64,000 nt of DNA from CAZCDS01 sp964497585 (GTDB lineage: Bacteria > Desulfobacterota > Desulfomonilia > Desulfomonilales > Desulfomonilaceae), in contig CAZCDS010000001.1 of the NCBI GenBank assembly GCA_964497585.1, forward strand, positions 248,001 through 312,000, in the 5' to 3' direction. Every line of letters begins with the position of its first letter. Within the stretch, counting starts at the first letter, position 1. The notes below the pieces were generated by a model. It was given only the letters and a program-made list of their open reading frames with translations, searched no databases and was not told the origin of the DNA. This document shows, piece after piece, positions 17,755 to 27,281 of this stretch. Both the position numbers and the translations under genes were made by a program.

Positions 17755-20700
17755 ATGTCGCGCCGTAATGAAACATTGTTGGTGGCCTGGGTTCTTCTAT
17801 GTACCGGCCTGATGATTCTGCTGAGTTGGCAACCCGTATCCGCGGTCAGGACCTTCAACAAGTGCCGTGTTCCGCCGATCGTGTCCTCCGCGGACAAACC
17901 GAACGTGATGCTGCTCATAGATTTCTCGGGCAGTATGCAATTCTCTCCGTACTGGCCTATCATAGAATATAAGCTGTCTGAGCATGACTACGAGAACGAT
18001 ACGACGTACGACGCGGTCTACCGCGGCAGTCTCCCCGGCATGGAACCGTACGATCCCTATGTCAACTACTATGGGATCTTCGCGTCCGGCGCCTACTATA
18101 CCTATGACACAGCGAACGATTGGTTCGAGGAGTCCGATCCGACAGGCTCGGTAGACACACAATCGAACAGCTATCTTATAACCCACGTGAAGATCGAGGT
18201 GATCGAGTTCACCGACGGCGCCAAGGTCTACAAGGCCTACTTCAAGTATGACAAGGCCGAGAACCCTACGATCGCCGTGAATGACTGCGTGATCGTGGAC
18301 GGGCTCGTCGGTCAGAGCAAGATCCTGAACGGCGTGGCTTTCAAGGTCGTTGAGACCGGTACCGATGGAGGCAGGGATTTCTTCGCCGGGTACTTCATTC
18401 CCGGCCGGGACGAGTTTCCCGTAAATTCCTATTACGTGGACTCATCGGGTACGGCCTTGACGAGGGTGACGGGAAACTTCAGTGAGGGGATAAGCGGCAA
18501 CTTTCTCAATTGGGCGGCCATGTCCCGTATGGACAATACGCTCATGGCGTTGATCGGCGGCAGGGCCGATTGTGACACCGATTACTGTTACGTCGCCGGA
18601 CAGGCTGCCCGTATGCATACAAGAGACACCAGTCTCAAGGTTGACATCTACATACGGCCCGGCACGTACGCTTCCAGCGCGAGCTATGACACCGAGGCGT
18701 GGGACAACCCCAACGTCTCGTTCAACGACAAAGTCACTTTTCTTAGTGTAAGCAACCACTACACGGGCATGCTCGACGCGGGTGATCCCCCTCCGATCGA
18801 GGGAGGCGCCGGCACTGCCGAGGTGTACAAGCTCCACGTGGATCGGCCGACCCTCTACCTGATAGAGGTTCAATCTCCAGGTGCAACGGAGGGCGGGATC
18901 GACCAGCCCATCGCCAAGGTCTTCACCGTCCCGGCCGGTTCGCATCTTGCCCCTTACACATCACCTTATTCCAGTACGCAGGGATATAACACCCTATCGG
19001 ACAGCACGTTCTACAGGCGCTTTATCAAATTGAATCCGGGCGACTACCAGGTGGAGGTTTCTAGCCAGTCAGGGACCCCGGGTGATTACACCCTTATCAT
19101 CAACGCCAATGTGACCCCGGATAATTCCACTGGCACTCACAACGGCAGCCTCGAACCCGGGGTCGGAGCTCTACCGTTCGCCCGGGTCATGCTCAGGAAA
19201 CCGGTGTCGGACAGGGTCGGCTTCATCCAGGAGACCTTTGACAAGGTGAGGTACGGCTTCGCCCATTTCTCCAATTGGTGGGGCGGCGGCAACGGGGAGG
19301 GCAAGATAGAGATCGGGTGTCACAACGAAGACATGGACAGGCTGATCAATGCGCTGCAGCGCAAGACGACCGAGTTCGATGACATCGTGCCATTCTACGG
19401 CACTCCCACCGGCCAGGGTGTGTGGGAGATGTCCGAGTATTTCAGGCAATCCGTGAACAGTAGTCGCAATTACGAAAACAACAGCTCGTTCGTCTCCAAA
19501 GGGAACGAGGTGGATCCATACTACGTGGGCGGATCGCTCTCACCCTGTCGCCGGAGTTTTGTGGTCCTGCTGTCGGACGGTGAGTGGAACTGTGGTGTGG
19601 ACCCGTTGACGCCGGCCTACCAGATGCACTCGCAGGACATACGGTCCGACATAGACTTGGACCAGAGCGTGACCTTTTACACGATATACACCTACGCCCA
19701 AGACGACAGGGGCCAGAATTCCATGAAGGAAATCGCCATGTACGGCGGATTCCAGGATCTCGACAACAACGACTATCCCTACACCGCGAACAGGGGGACA
19801 TCGCTGCCCGGTGACAGCAGGAACCTCGATTGGCCACTCAAGGGATGTTCCAAGTGCATTACCGGCTCGTGGTGCCCCGAGAGTCCCACCGAATGTTTAC
19901 CCACCACCTGCTGTCCGTTCCAGAAAACATGCAGTTCGGGGCCGGACTGTGGAGACCCTGGCAACTGCGGCGGACAGAAGTACGACAGTGCCTGGGCCGG
20001 TCCGAACGGCCAGTACAACAGCCTCTGCGCGGAGTGGGCTTTCCAGCGGGTACTCCAGGAAGAACACGAGGATACGGCCGGCAACCCCACGGGAAAGTTC
20101 ACGAGGACCGTCGTAGGCATCCCCAGGAATTTCTACATGTCGGAGAACGGCCAGGATATCGGTGCGGTCCTGACAAAAATCATCGCGCAGATCGAATCAG
20201 CCCACGCAGCCGCCGGAGCAGTTGCAACCGTGTCCCAGGAGATCCGGGGAAGGGACCTGGTCCTCCGCGGGGTCTTCCAGGCGGTGGACGAGAATCATCC
20301 GGAGATGTCCGTCTGGTACGGCCACCTCGAATCCTATTTCCCTTATGACGACAACACGTACAGGTTCGAGAAATGCTGTGCCACGGACAAGCTGTGTTAC
20401 CAGGACGCGGGGACCGTCTGCTCCGGAGAGACCGACGACGACTGCCCGGAGAAGAAGGCAGGATTCGATAAGAACTGCCAGGACTTCGCCCAAACCCTCA
20501 CGCCCACTACCACCAGACGGATATTCGCGGGCTTTGACCTGAACAACGACGGCAGGGTAAAGCGGGACGAGGTGAAGGACTTCACTACCGCGAATGCGGC
20601 CGACTTCTTGCCCAAGTTGGAGCTTACCGTGGATTTCGATTGCGACAGCGATGGCTCTTATGAGAATGACCCCGATGACGCCGTAGCGTTGATCAACTGG

Positions 20701-23202
20701 GTGCACGGGCAAACGCCGGCGTGCTACAGAGACCGCGCGGACACGGACGACCCCACGAAATACGGCCCCTGGCTCCTTGGGGACATCGCCTATTCGACCC
20801 CCGTCATAGTGGGGATCCCTGGCCTCGGGGCCGTTTCCGTGAGAGCCCCGGACGTCGTTCCCCCCGGTGCGTCGGACAACCTTAACCCACAGTACTTCTA
20901 CGGGTTCAGGAACAAGATCGTGTCCAAGATGTGGGCGGAGGCGGACACTCTCTCGAGTGATTACGGCATCAACATCGATAGTCCGACGGAGGACCAGTTG
21001 ATCAAGCGGATGGTCTACGTGGGAGCAAACGACGGAATGCTCCACGCATTCATCTTCGGCGTGTGGGACTGGCGCAACAAGAAGTGGCTATTCAAGAGGG
21101 ACGCGACGGATACGTATTACGGAGCCTTACTGGGTAAGGAACTATGGGCGTACATCCCCAGCAACGTCGTTCCCACTCTCAAGCAACTTGCGCTGAAAAG
21201 CTACGGCAACGTCGGGTGCAAACACAGGACCACCGTGGACCTCTCACCCGAGCCGTGGCAGGTCCTCATCGACCATGACGGCGATCCCGGGACGCCGAGA
21301 GAATGGAGGACCGTCATCATCGGCGGCGAAAGAGGAGGCGGTGACGTCTTCTTCTGTATCGACGTGACCAATCCTGATTCCCCCATTCTGCTCTGGGAGT
21401 ACTCGGTGCTCAAAAATCTCGTCCACTGGGTAACCCAAAACACGAATCCATGGCAGTATAACGGAGGCCGCTGCAACGAGACAAACAGGACGAACTTCTG
21501 CCAACGGTGTGTCGACAATTGCACGCCCGTCAGACCCCCACCGGGAAGAGATTGGGAGAACTGGTGCCAATACCGTGTGAACTGGTGTCTGGGCGGCACC
21601 TGTGACAACGACATTCACGACCGTGTCTGCGGACCTCAGTCCATATTCGATGGGTACAGGCTCACGGGGTTGGCCGACCCGGACCCCTATGACAATATTT
21701 ATTATTCCACTTACACCAAGTGGCGTGATCTGCCTATGACATGGTCCAGGCCCTACGTAGGCCGATTGGCCTCTCTTGACGGCGCCAGCGTGACCCTGTA
21801 CACGGGTAATCCGGACTCGAGCGGCAATCCCACGGGGCCCTTCCCCGACACGGCCAGCGGATCACAGTTCAACGGTTCCAGGTTCGTGGCGTTCATGGGC
21901 GGTGGATTCCGCTACTTTGACTCGGAACTGGACTCATCGGTGGAAGCGGTGGACCTGAAACTGCTTCGGCAGTTGCATCTGCTCGCAGTGGACGTGGAGA
22001 CAGGAGAGAATCTCTTCAAGTACGTGTGGGCAGGACTGAGGCACGAGCATCCCACTGACGTTTCGGCCCTCTTCCCCTTGCTTACCAGGGACTGGGGTCA
22101 GGTCTATGTACCTTACGCCATATCCGACCCCCTCGGTCTGGACGTCTGGAACAGGTGCAAGAGCAAGGACCAGTACAACAACTGCATAGGCGGGGTCGGT
22201 GACGACGGCTTCGTGGACCGCATCTACGTGGGAGACCTGACCGGAAATCTCTACGGCATAAAGTTCAACTTCGACACCGGTAACAACAGGGGTATCCGGG
22301 TCGACGTGTGGCTCACCAAGGCGGTGGACGAGTCCGACAGCTCTCTGGACGAAAAATGGAGCAAGTTTCGGTCCGAGGTGGGACAGCCGATTACGGTCCA
22401 GCCGGCGGCGACCATGGATGGCGAGGACAGCCAACACCTGAGGGTTATATTCGGAGCCGGCAAGTATGATGACGTGGTGGCCGGAGGGGACGACAAGACC
22501 GACCCAGCCAAGACGTCCCTCTACAACCTCAGAGACGTGATCGATGTGCCCGATCTCGAGGAAGATACGGGTTACGGAGGCGAGGTAATCTCCGGTTCCG
22601 GTCTGTACGTGCGGATCAAGCGTCGCTGCGGTCCGCCCAGTGCCACGGCGAGATTGGCCAAGTTCGACACCGGCTGCACGTGGACAAAATCGGACGGCAG
22701 TGCCGACTGCTGCGAGAAGACCAACAGCACATGCTCTGATCCGTGCTGGGAGTGCGTGTACGACCTCGTCCTTCCCCAGCTGAACAATCCGTCGGGATCC
22801 AAAGAGGGAGATCCGGGTGAACGCTTGGTGAACAAGTCCCTCATCGCCGGCGGCTTGGTCTTCGTCACGAGCTACCTGCCCGCGAGCGATCCCTGCGCTT
22901 ACCTGGGTCAGGGCTTTCTCTACATCTTCCATTACATGTGCAAGGACTTCCCGACAGACTTCAACCCCCTTGAGGAGGAGGAGAGGAGAAACCTTGCCGT
23001 CTACTTCAAGCGAAACCAGCAGGAAGGCACCAACCCCTTCGGTCTCAGGCTCGCTCTTGGAGCGGGACTTCCCAGTGAACCGATTCTTGATTCAGCCGGC
23101 GAGCATATCATCGTCCAGTTGAGCACTGGAGAGATAGTCAGGATCAAGGTCGACCTCTTGGAAAAGGCCCTTCAAGTGAAAGGCTGGAAGGAGATTCAAT
23201 GA
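17755..23202 (+). CDS. pilY1: PilY1-type type IV pilus tip protein
   Basis: 1815 residues. A signal peptide (1-30) is followed by a von Willebrand A domain whose metal site begins 'DFSGS' (56-60). A Cys-rich stretch lies near 695-740 and an EF-hand-like loop, 'DLNNDGRVKRDE', near 928. From about 1005 a C-terminal beta-propeller carries the PilY1 signatures 'GDIAYSTPVIVG', 'YVGANDGMLHAF', 'IIGGERGGGDVFFCIDV' and 'YVGDLTGNLYGIKF'. ATG 17755 is chosen since the frame's earlier start at 17632 lies inside the preceding gene. The family caps type IV pili and works in adhesion, surface sensing and pilus extension. It is unusually long, and here it precedes the minor pilin genes. Confidence 0.93.
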   Translation: MSRRNETLLVAWVLLCTGLMILLSWQPVSAVRTFNKCRVPPIVSSADKPNVMLLIDFSGSMQFSPYWPIIEYKLSEHDYENDTTYDAVYRGSLPGMEPYDPYVNYYGIFASGAYYTYDTANDWFEESDPTGSVDTQSNSYLITHVKIEVIEFTDGAKVYKAYFKYDKAENPTIAVNDCVIVDGLVGQSKILNGVAFKVVETGTDGGRDFFAGYFIPGRDEFPVNSYYVDSSGTALTRVTGNFSEGISGNFLNWAAMSRMDNTLMALIGGRADCDTDYCYVAGQAARMHTRDTSLKVDIYIRPGTYASSASYDTEAWDNPNVSFNDKVTFLSVSNHYTGMLDAGDPPPIEGGAGTAEVYKLHVDRPTLYLIEVQSPGATEGGIDQPIAKVFTVPAGSHLAPYTSPYSSTQGYNTLSDSTFYRRFIKLNPGDYQVEVSSQSGTPGDYTLIINANVTPDNSTGTHNGSLEPGVGALPFARVMLRKPVSDRVGFIQETFDKVRYGFAHFSNWWGGGNGEGKIEIGCHNEDMDRLINALQRKTTEFDDIVPFYGTPTGQGVWEMSEYFRQSVNSSRNYENNSSFVSKGNEVDPYYVGGSLSPCRRSFVVLLSDGEWNCGVDPLTPAYQMHSQDIRSDIDLDQSVTFYTIYTYAQDDRGQNSMKEIAMYGGFQDLDNNDYPYTANRGTSLPGDSRNLDWPLKGCSKCITGSWCPESPTECLPTTCCPFQKTCSSGPDCGDPGNCGGQKYDSAWAGPNGQYNSLCAEWAFQRVLQEEHEDTAGNPTGKFTRTVVGIPRNFYMSENGQDIGAVLTKIIAQIESAHAAAGAVATVSQEIRGRDLVLRGVFQAVDENHPEMSVWYGHLESYFPYDDNTYRFEKCCATDKLCYQDAGTVCSGETDDDCPEKKAGFDKNCQDFAQTLTPTTTRRIFAGFDLNNDGRVKRDEVKDFTTANAADFLPKLELTVDFDCDSDGSYENDPDDAVALINWVHGQTPACYRDRADTDDPTKYGPWLLGDIAYSTPVIVGIPGLGAVSVRAPDVVPPGASDNLNPQYFYGFRNKIVSKMWAEADTLSSDYGINIDSPTEDQLIKRMVYVGANDGMLHAFIFGVWDWRNKKWLFKRDATDTYYGALLGKELWAYIPSNVVPTLKQLALKSYGNVGCKHRTTVDLSPEPWQVLIDHDGDPGTPREWRTVIIGGERGGGDVFFCIDVTNPDSPILLWEYSVLKNLVHWVTQNTNPWQYNGGRCNETNRTNFCQRCVDNCTPVRPPPGRDWENWCQYRVNWCLGGTCDNDIHDRVCGPQSIFDGYRLTGLADPDPYDNIYYSTYTKWRDLPMTWSRPYVGRLASLDGASVTLYTGNPDSSGNPTGPFPDTASGSQFNGSRFVAFMGGGFRYFDSELDSSVEAVDLKLLRQLHLLAVDVETGENLFKYVWAGLRHEHPTDVSALFPLLTRDWGQVYVPYAISDPLGLDVWNRCKSKDQYNNCIGGVGDDGFVDRIYVGDLTGNLYGIKFNFDTGNNRGIRVDVWLTKAVDESDSSLDEKWSKFRSEVGQPITVQPAATMDGEDSQHLRVIFGAGKYDDVVAGGDDKTDPAKTSLYNLRDVIDVPDLEEDTGYGGEVISGSGLYVRIKRRCGPPSATARLAKFDTGCTWTKSDGSADCCEKTNSTCSDPCWECVYDLVLPQLNNPSGSKEGDPGERLVNKSLIAGGLVFVTSYLPASDPCAYLGQGFLYIFHYMCKDFPTDFNPLEEEERRNLAVYFKRNQQEGTNPFGLRLALGAGLPSEPILDSAGEHIIVQLSTGEIVRIKVDLLEKALQVKGWKEIQ

Positions 23203-23601
23203 TCGATTCGGCCATATTCGGTCGGGGCTCGGCATAGGGCATAGGCGCTAAGTTAAGGATCGTGTGTCAGTGATTCCTAGCTCTTATCTGCCTCCCCCTC
23301 CCCTCCTCCCCTCAAGGGAGGGGGGCTGAATACCCTCTCCCCTTGCGGGAGAGGGAAGGGTGAGGGGAAAACTATTCAACGTGTCATGCCGTCAAAGGTA
23401 ACGCCCATGCCGGCCGGTCGGACGCAGTCACTCGTCGACAGGGAGCGGGACGTCGGGATCGGCGAGTTGTCGGAAAAAGCCAGGCATGGCGTTGCAGGCC
23501 GAGACCAAAGGTGCTAAGAAAGGAGCCGTGGATCCCCATGGCGGGAGGATGGCGGTGTACGCGGACTTCGAAGCATAGTGGCGTAACAAAGGCAGGTAAC
23601 C
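23203..23601. other. Intergenic region between pilY1 and the minor pilins
   Basis: About 400 bases without a credible gene. It contains the GA/CT-rich hairpin pair described separately (23297-23355). The rest, up to the fimT start, shows no clear promoter. The pilin genes may be read through from the sigma54 promoter or have their own start that I cannot see. Confidence 0.4.
23297..23355. repeat. Two adjacent GA/CT-rich hairpins (REP-like element)
   Basis: The second hairpin has a perfect nine-base stem, CCCTCTCCC at 23333-23341 with GGGAGAGGG at 23347-23355, and the loop CTTGC. The first, around 23306-23322, pairs CTCCC with GGGAG. The 'CTCTCCCCTTGCGGGAGAGG' core is a widespread intergenic palindrome in proteobacteria. 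It may dampen transcription between pilY1 and the pilins or stabilise the pilY1 message. Confidence 0.65.
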
Positions 23602-24120
23602 ATGATGATCAGAGCCTGCAAGTCTCCCCGGACGGGCCCCGGCGGATTCACCATTACCGAGTTGTTGGTCGTGCTGTTTCTTGTCGGTATAGCCTTGATC
23701 GCGTCAGCCAGTCTCTGGACCCGTTGGCGCGACAGTTACAAATTCCAAGGTCTTGTGAAGGAGTTGCTCACAACCATAAGCCTGGCCCGGGCCCGAGCCA
23801 TTGCAGTCCAGAACCCCCTCGAACTGAAGTTCATGAAGGACAGTGTAACCAAGGACTATTACGTTAATGACAAGGGCTCCTCTCTGGAATTCCACTATCT
23901 GAATGCCAAGACAGAGGATAACAAGCCCTATTTCACGATTTCGATTTTACCCTTGTCCTCCATACGGTTCAATGCGCGCGGTTTTGCGGTAGGCTCCGAC
24001 GGAGTCACCAAGACGACGTACCTGGTGGACGTATCATCGGCCGCGAGACTAGCGCCCCCTGCTGTTCGGATAACGGTGAACCCTCTCGGGAGGGTAACGT
24101 ACGAGGCCAAGGCGCCCTAA
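23602..24120 (+). CDS. FimT/GspH-like minor pseudopilin
   Basis: 172 residues beginning with a class III prepilin leader, cut after the Gly in 'PGGFTITELLVVLFLVGIAL'. The Glu at mature position 5 is present, followed by the N-terminal membrane helix and 'YKFQGLVKELLTTISLARARA', typical of GspH/FimT. The C-terminal domain is beta-rich. It is the first of four pilin-like genes in a row. Minor pilins of this type form the priming complex at the pilus tip together with PilY1. It would be processed by a prepilin peptidase, which is not encoded in this window. Confidence 0.88.
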   Translation: MMIRACKSPRTGPGGFTITELLVVLFLVGIALIASASLWTRWRDSYKFQGLVKELLTTISLARARAIAVQNPLELKFMKDSVTKDYYVNDKGSSLEFHYLNAKTEDNKPYFTISILPLSSIRFNARGFAVGSDGVTKTTYLVDVSSAARLAPPAVRITVNPLGRVTYEAKAP

Positions 24121-24155
24121 CGCTCGTACGCTCAATTACGAGAAAGGATCGGCCG

Positions 24156-24557
24156 ATGCCACGACTGACCGATAACCAGCGAGGTTTTTCGCTCGTAGAG
24201 GTAATTGTTGCCATTGGAGTCCTCGCGATTGGCATGCTTGGTGTGACAGCCTTGTTCCAGACGGCGATGCAGTCGCAGAAGCATTCCTTTATGACCAGGA
24301 CCGGCGGGGCCGTGGCCTGCAAGGAAGTCGAATGGCTCAAGGCCCAGGCTGTTGATGCTGCGCTCGCAAACTCCAACGGATCATCCACCCAGTACTACTA
24401 CGTCCGCAATATCACGACTAACGATCCGGTGAACCAAATAGATCGAGTTGACATCACAGTGGGGTGGGGTGGCGATGACTGTGACAAGGACCACATCGAC
24501 AAATGCAAGCGGAAGACTACGATAACGAACTTCGTTCTCAAATCGACGGGATCCTAG
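24156..24557 (+). CDS. PilV-like minor pilin
   Basis: 133 residues with the prepilin motif 'QRGFSLVEVIVAIGVLAIGM' (cleavage after Gly, Glu5 present), the segment 'GVTALFQTAMQS' and a short C-terminal domain with two Cys (in 'GGDDCDKDHIDKCKRK'). The size and order after FimT match PilV in minor-pilin operons. It lies 35 bases after fimT and eight before pilW, so the three are surely one transcript. It would be incorporated into the initiating tip complex of a type IV pilus. Confidence 0.85.
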   Translation: MPRLTDNQRGFSLVEVIVAIGVLAIGMLGVTALFQTAMQSQKHSFMTRTGGAVACKEVEWLKAQAVDAALANSNGSSTQYYYVRNITTNDPVNQIDRVDITVGWGGDDCDKDHIDKCKRKTTITNFVLKSTGS

Positions 24558-24564
24558 AGAGGGG

Positions 24565-25515
24565 GTGGTCCGCGTGAGGAATGCTAAAGGCTTTACCGTG
24601 CTCGAGTATGTTGTCGCGCTGACGCTTCTCAGCCTGATCATGATCATGGTCGTCACGATGTTCAGATCCCAGACCGAATACGGGCGAGACACGGGCAAGG
24701 AAATAGCTGTGGACGAAGCCGTTTCCATGGCCTTTATGCTCATTCGTCAGGATATCATGCACGCGGGCCTTGGTGTCGTGGACAAACCGAAACTCGCCGT
24801 CTTTCTCCAGGACGATCCTGGCGATGGTTCCGGTTACCGCGAACTCTATCTGAACTATGGGCGATATCTCAAGATCTCATATGATCCAGACAAGAATGAC
24901 AATGTCTTTAATAGAAAGGCATATGAAATTGCCTCCGGCAGCCAAATTTCGTCAAACCTCTTCATGCCCGAGGCCGATCAAGCCGACAAGGATAGACAGA
25001 AGCAATTCATGCAGCCGGCCGATGTGGGAGCCATGATATCCTACGACGTGGGCACGGACACGGTGAGTACGCATGAGGTCACGAATTTCACCGATAACGA
25101 TGGGCCACCGCAGAATACGGAACCGCCGTTTACGTTCACCGTGAGCCCGAGTCTTCCGGGCTCTCGGTATGTTGCCCCCGCAATCGTTTACAAGGTTCAG
25201 TCCAACGCGCTCATACGCAATTTCGAATTCGACGTAACATCCGGTATCCGGACCGGCGGGCAGATCATATTGGGAGGAGAACCGAATTTCAGGGTAACAT
25301 CGTTCCGCCTCAAGGCGAACTTCAAGGGGAACGTTTGGGCCCCCGATAACGGCACCTTCGCCAGTATGCAACCGACAGATCTGAGATACCTCGAAGTGAC
25401 GATCAAATATCAGATCAGGACGGAAACCATCTCCGCGGGTAATACCGGATGGTCGCAAACCTACTCGAAGAGCATCATGGTGGCGCCCCGCACTGTCCTG
25501 CTCACACAGTACTGA
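24565..25515 (+). CDS. PilW-like minor pilin
   Basis: 316 residues, with the prepilin sequence 'AKGFTVLEYVVALTLLSLIM' (Gly cleavage site, Glu5) and then 'MAFMLIRQDIMHAGLGV', the conserved PilW 'lrrdir.aGf' region. The large C-terminal domain is typical of PilW. Starts at GTG 24565 or GTG 24574 are both possible; the second stands ten bases after a GAGGGGG. The gene follows pilV almost directly. It is expected in the minor pilin complex under PilY1. Confidence 0.85.
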   Translation: MVRVRNAKGFTVLEYVVALTLLSLIMIMVVTMFRSQTEYGRDTGKEIAVDEAVSMAFMLIRQDIMHAGLGVVDKPKLAVFLQDDPGDGSGYRELYLNYGRYLKISYDPDKNDNVFNRKAYEIASGSQISSNLFMPEADQADKDRQKQFMQPADVGAMISYDVGTDTVSTHEVTNFTDNDGPPQNTEPPFTFTVSPSLPGSRYVAPAIVYKVQSNALIRNFEFDVTSGIRTGGQIILGGEPNFRVTSFRLKANFKGNVWAPDNGTFASMQPTDLRYLEVTIKYQIRTETISAGNTGWSQTYSKSIMVAPRTVLLTQY

Positions 25516-25559
25516 ATCCCGGCATACGCAAGCCGGCAAAAAAAAGGTAGGTCTGTCAA

Positions 25560-26048
25560 ATGGGAAACCATCACGGAAGTGCAGTGGCTATCGTACTGTT
25601 AATTCTGGGAGTGTCCAGTCTCGTGGGCGTCGCGCTCCTCTCTAGAAGCAGACTTGACGTTCGAGTTTCCTCGGCAGTGACGACATACGACCGGATCTTT
25701 GGCGCGGCCGACGGAGCGAGCGCCATAGCGCTTGTCGATCTTCAGACCAGTGACCGAACTTTCAACTACAGCGGGGACGCCTCCGCCGTCACGTTCGTAG
25801 TCAAAGACAAGTCAGGGCACGACCTGAGCAACATAGCCGTGACCACGGGGGATGAACCGACCAAGTACACCGCCAGGGTGGAGTTTGCCGGATTCACTAC
25901 AGATCCGGGGAGTTTTGCCGGATGGGAAATCGGCGAGTTCTACCCCGAGTTCTGGCGAGGCGAGGGGGAAGGCAAGAAGGACTCCATCTTCGGAGGGACC
26001 AAGTCCATTGTTGATGCCGCAGTATCCAAGATGAAGCGAAAGATGTGA
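25560..26048 (+). CDS. PilX-like minor pilin
   Basis: 162 residues opening with a hydrophobic helix, 'GSAVAIVLLILGVSSLVGVA', then 'RVSSAVTTYDRIFGAADGAS', which corresponds to the PilX 'D...AFyaAEaGl' region. Unlike its neighbours it lacks the Glu at mature position 5, as is usual for PilX and GspK-type tip subunits that sit at the very end of the filament. It is the last gene of the pilin cluster, 44 bases after pilW. No pilus motor, platform protein or major pilin is present in the window. Confidence 0.78.
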   Translation: MGNHHGSAVAIVLLILGVSSLVGVALLSRSRLDVRVSSAVTTYDRIFGAADGASAIALVDLQTSDRTFNYSGDASAVTFVVKDKSGHDLSNIAVTTGDEPTKYTARVEFAGFTTDPGSFAGWEIGEFYPEFWRGEGEGKKDSIFGGTKSIVDAAVSKMKRKM

Positions 26049-26100
26049 AGCTGGAGTTCACAAGGGGATATCGGCGGCGGGAAATACGACAGCCAACAGA

Positions 26101-26150
26101 CCACGAAGATAAGAAATTTCCACCCCAAAGACACCAAGACACGAAGAAGA
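26101..26150. repeat. Dispersed purine-rich repeat of the 'ACACCAAGACACGAAG' type
   Basis: The run 'CAAAGACACCAAGACACGAA' following 'AAATTTCCACC' is a typical dispersed intergenic repeat of Desulfobacterota. The flank AATTTCCACC is shared with the copy at about 15449-15458. The surrounding 313-base gap (26049-26361) contains no gene that I can support and separates two convergent operons, pil and aro. Confidence 0.55.
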
Positions 26151-26361
26151 TAGCGCATTTTCTTCCAGGGAAGCCGGTGCCGCGCTCCGCGGGATGTCGG
26201 GACGCGCAGGAGTTCTGCGCATGGGAAGAAACGTATCAAACAATCCACGATAAGCGAAGGCTCTCTGTGAGGTGGGCGTTCCTGCCGCGGTTTCCCCCTG
26301 CCCTGCGGGAGACTGCTCGACTGCAGGCGGCCCTGTCGGAAGCCCTTACGTGCCCGCAGGT

Positions 26362-26682
26362 TTAGTGTGGGGTTTCCGGCGGGGTTGCGGCGGGACCGGC
26401 CCCCTGTTGCTGCCGCTGCGCGAGATTGCTCAGAGTTCTGCCGAGCGCGTCGTACAGAACCCTGGCCTGGAGATGCGACAGGTAGATCTGCCGTTCATAG
26501 ACCTCAACAAGGGAACTCTGGCCCTGTTCATCGGTTCTCGGCCGCACCTTGCCGAAGAGTACGGAAACGTCAAAGGGAGTGCTCTCCAGGAGCGTGCAAT
26601 TCGAGTAATACGCGTCCTCCTTGAGCGCTATCATTTTAGGCATGCCCTGAGGCCGCTGTTGGGTCTGCTGATCATCGGCCAT
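26362..26682 (-). CDS. DUF3467 family small protein
   Basis: 106 residues matching DUF3467: 'YYSNCTLLESTPFDVSVLFG' and then 'ERQIYLSHLQARVLYDALGRTL', with the family's two-strand and helix pattern. ATG 26682 is selected because CAGGAG lies eight bases upstream; the longer frame from 26793 runs into aroQ. The tail is Gln/Pro-rich. The gene follows aroQ by 31 bases and is the last gene of the shikimate operon. The function of DUF3467 is not known; many neighbours elsewhere are housekeeping genes, so the linkage may be incidental. Confidence 0.75.
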   Translation of the reverse strand: MADDQQTQQRPQGMPKMIALKEDAYYSNCTLLESTPFDVSVLFGKVRPRTDEQGQSSLVEVYERQIYLSHLQARVLYDALGRTLSNLAQRQQQGAGPAATPPETPH

Positions 26683-26713
26683 GTCTAGTCTCCTGAAGAA
26701 GTGTTCGGGTACC

Positions 26714-27148
26714 TTAGAAAGTACCCCGGCGATGGAAATAGAAGAGCGCGAGATAATAGGACTCCTCCCCGAAGCCCGAGATCGATCCTGCACACACTCC
26801 CGCGAGGAGCGAAGTCCGCCTGAATTCCTCCCGTGCCTGGGGGTTGGTCAAATGCACCTCAACGACGGGGACCGATATCCCCGCCACCGCGTCATGGAGG
26901 GCTACACTGGTATGCGTATACGCGCCCCCGTTGAGGATAATCCCGTTGCATTTCTCCGCGGCCTGCTGAATGGCGTCGACCAGTTCGCCCTCGATATTCG
27001 ATTGAAAGAAGCTGATTTCGAGGCCGAGTTTCCCCGCCAGATCCTTGAGATCTCGTTCTATGTCACCGAGAGTCCTTCGTCCATAAAGTTCCGGTTCCCG
27101 CCGGCCGAGCAAATTGAGATTGGGCCCGTTGATGACCATGATCTTCAT
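26714..27148 (-). CDS. aroQ: 3-Dehydroquinate dehydratase, type II
   Basis: 144 residues, the normal length of the dodecameric type II enzyme that converts 3-dehydroquinate to 3-dehydroshikimate. The family motifs are complete: 'INGPNLNLLGRREPELYG' (with the catalytic Tyr), 'FFQSNIEGELVDAIQ', 'LNGGAYTHTSVALHDA' and 'VPVVEVHLTNPQAREEFRR' (with the catalytic His). ATG 27148 has GGAGGG seven bases upstream. It is the sixth gene of the leftward shikimate run, 133 bases after aroC. Confidence 0.95.
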   Translation of the reverse strand: MKIMVINGPNLNLLGRREPELYGRRTLGDIERDLKDLAGKLGLEISFFQSNIEGELVDAIQQAAEKCNGIILNGGAYTHTSVALHDAVAGISVPVVEVHLTNPQAREEFRRTSLLAGVCAGSISGFGEESYYLALFYFHRRGTF

Positions 27149-27281
27149 TTGTCTACCCTCCGGAGCTATTGGTGCACCGGGACTAGCCGGTCCTCTCCTT
27201 GTCGCGTTCTTGCAGACCCCATTTAGAGTCTACAGCAGGCGGCTTTCTCCCACCAGATTCTTGTCCTTCCTCGGTGGACTC

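Noticed and set aside
20197..22932. Long antisense frames of 282 and 332 residues within pilY1
   Set aside because: They lie inside a gene with clear PilY1 domains and have Val/Arg/Gly-rich shadow composition.
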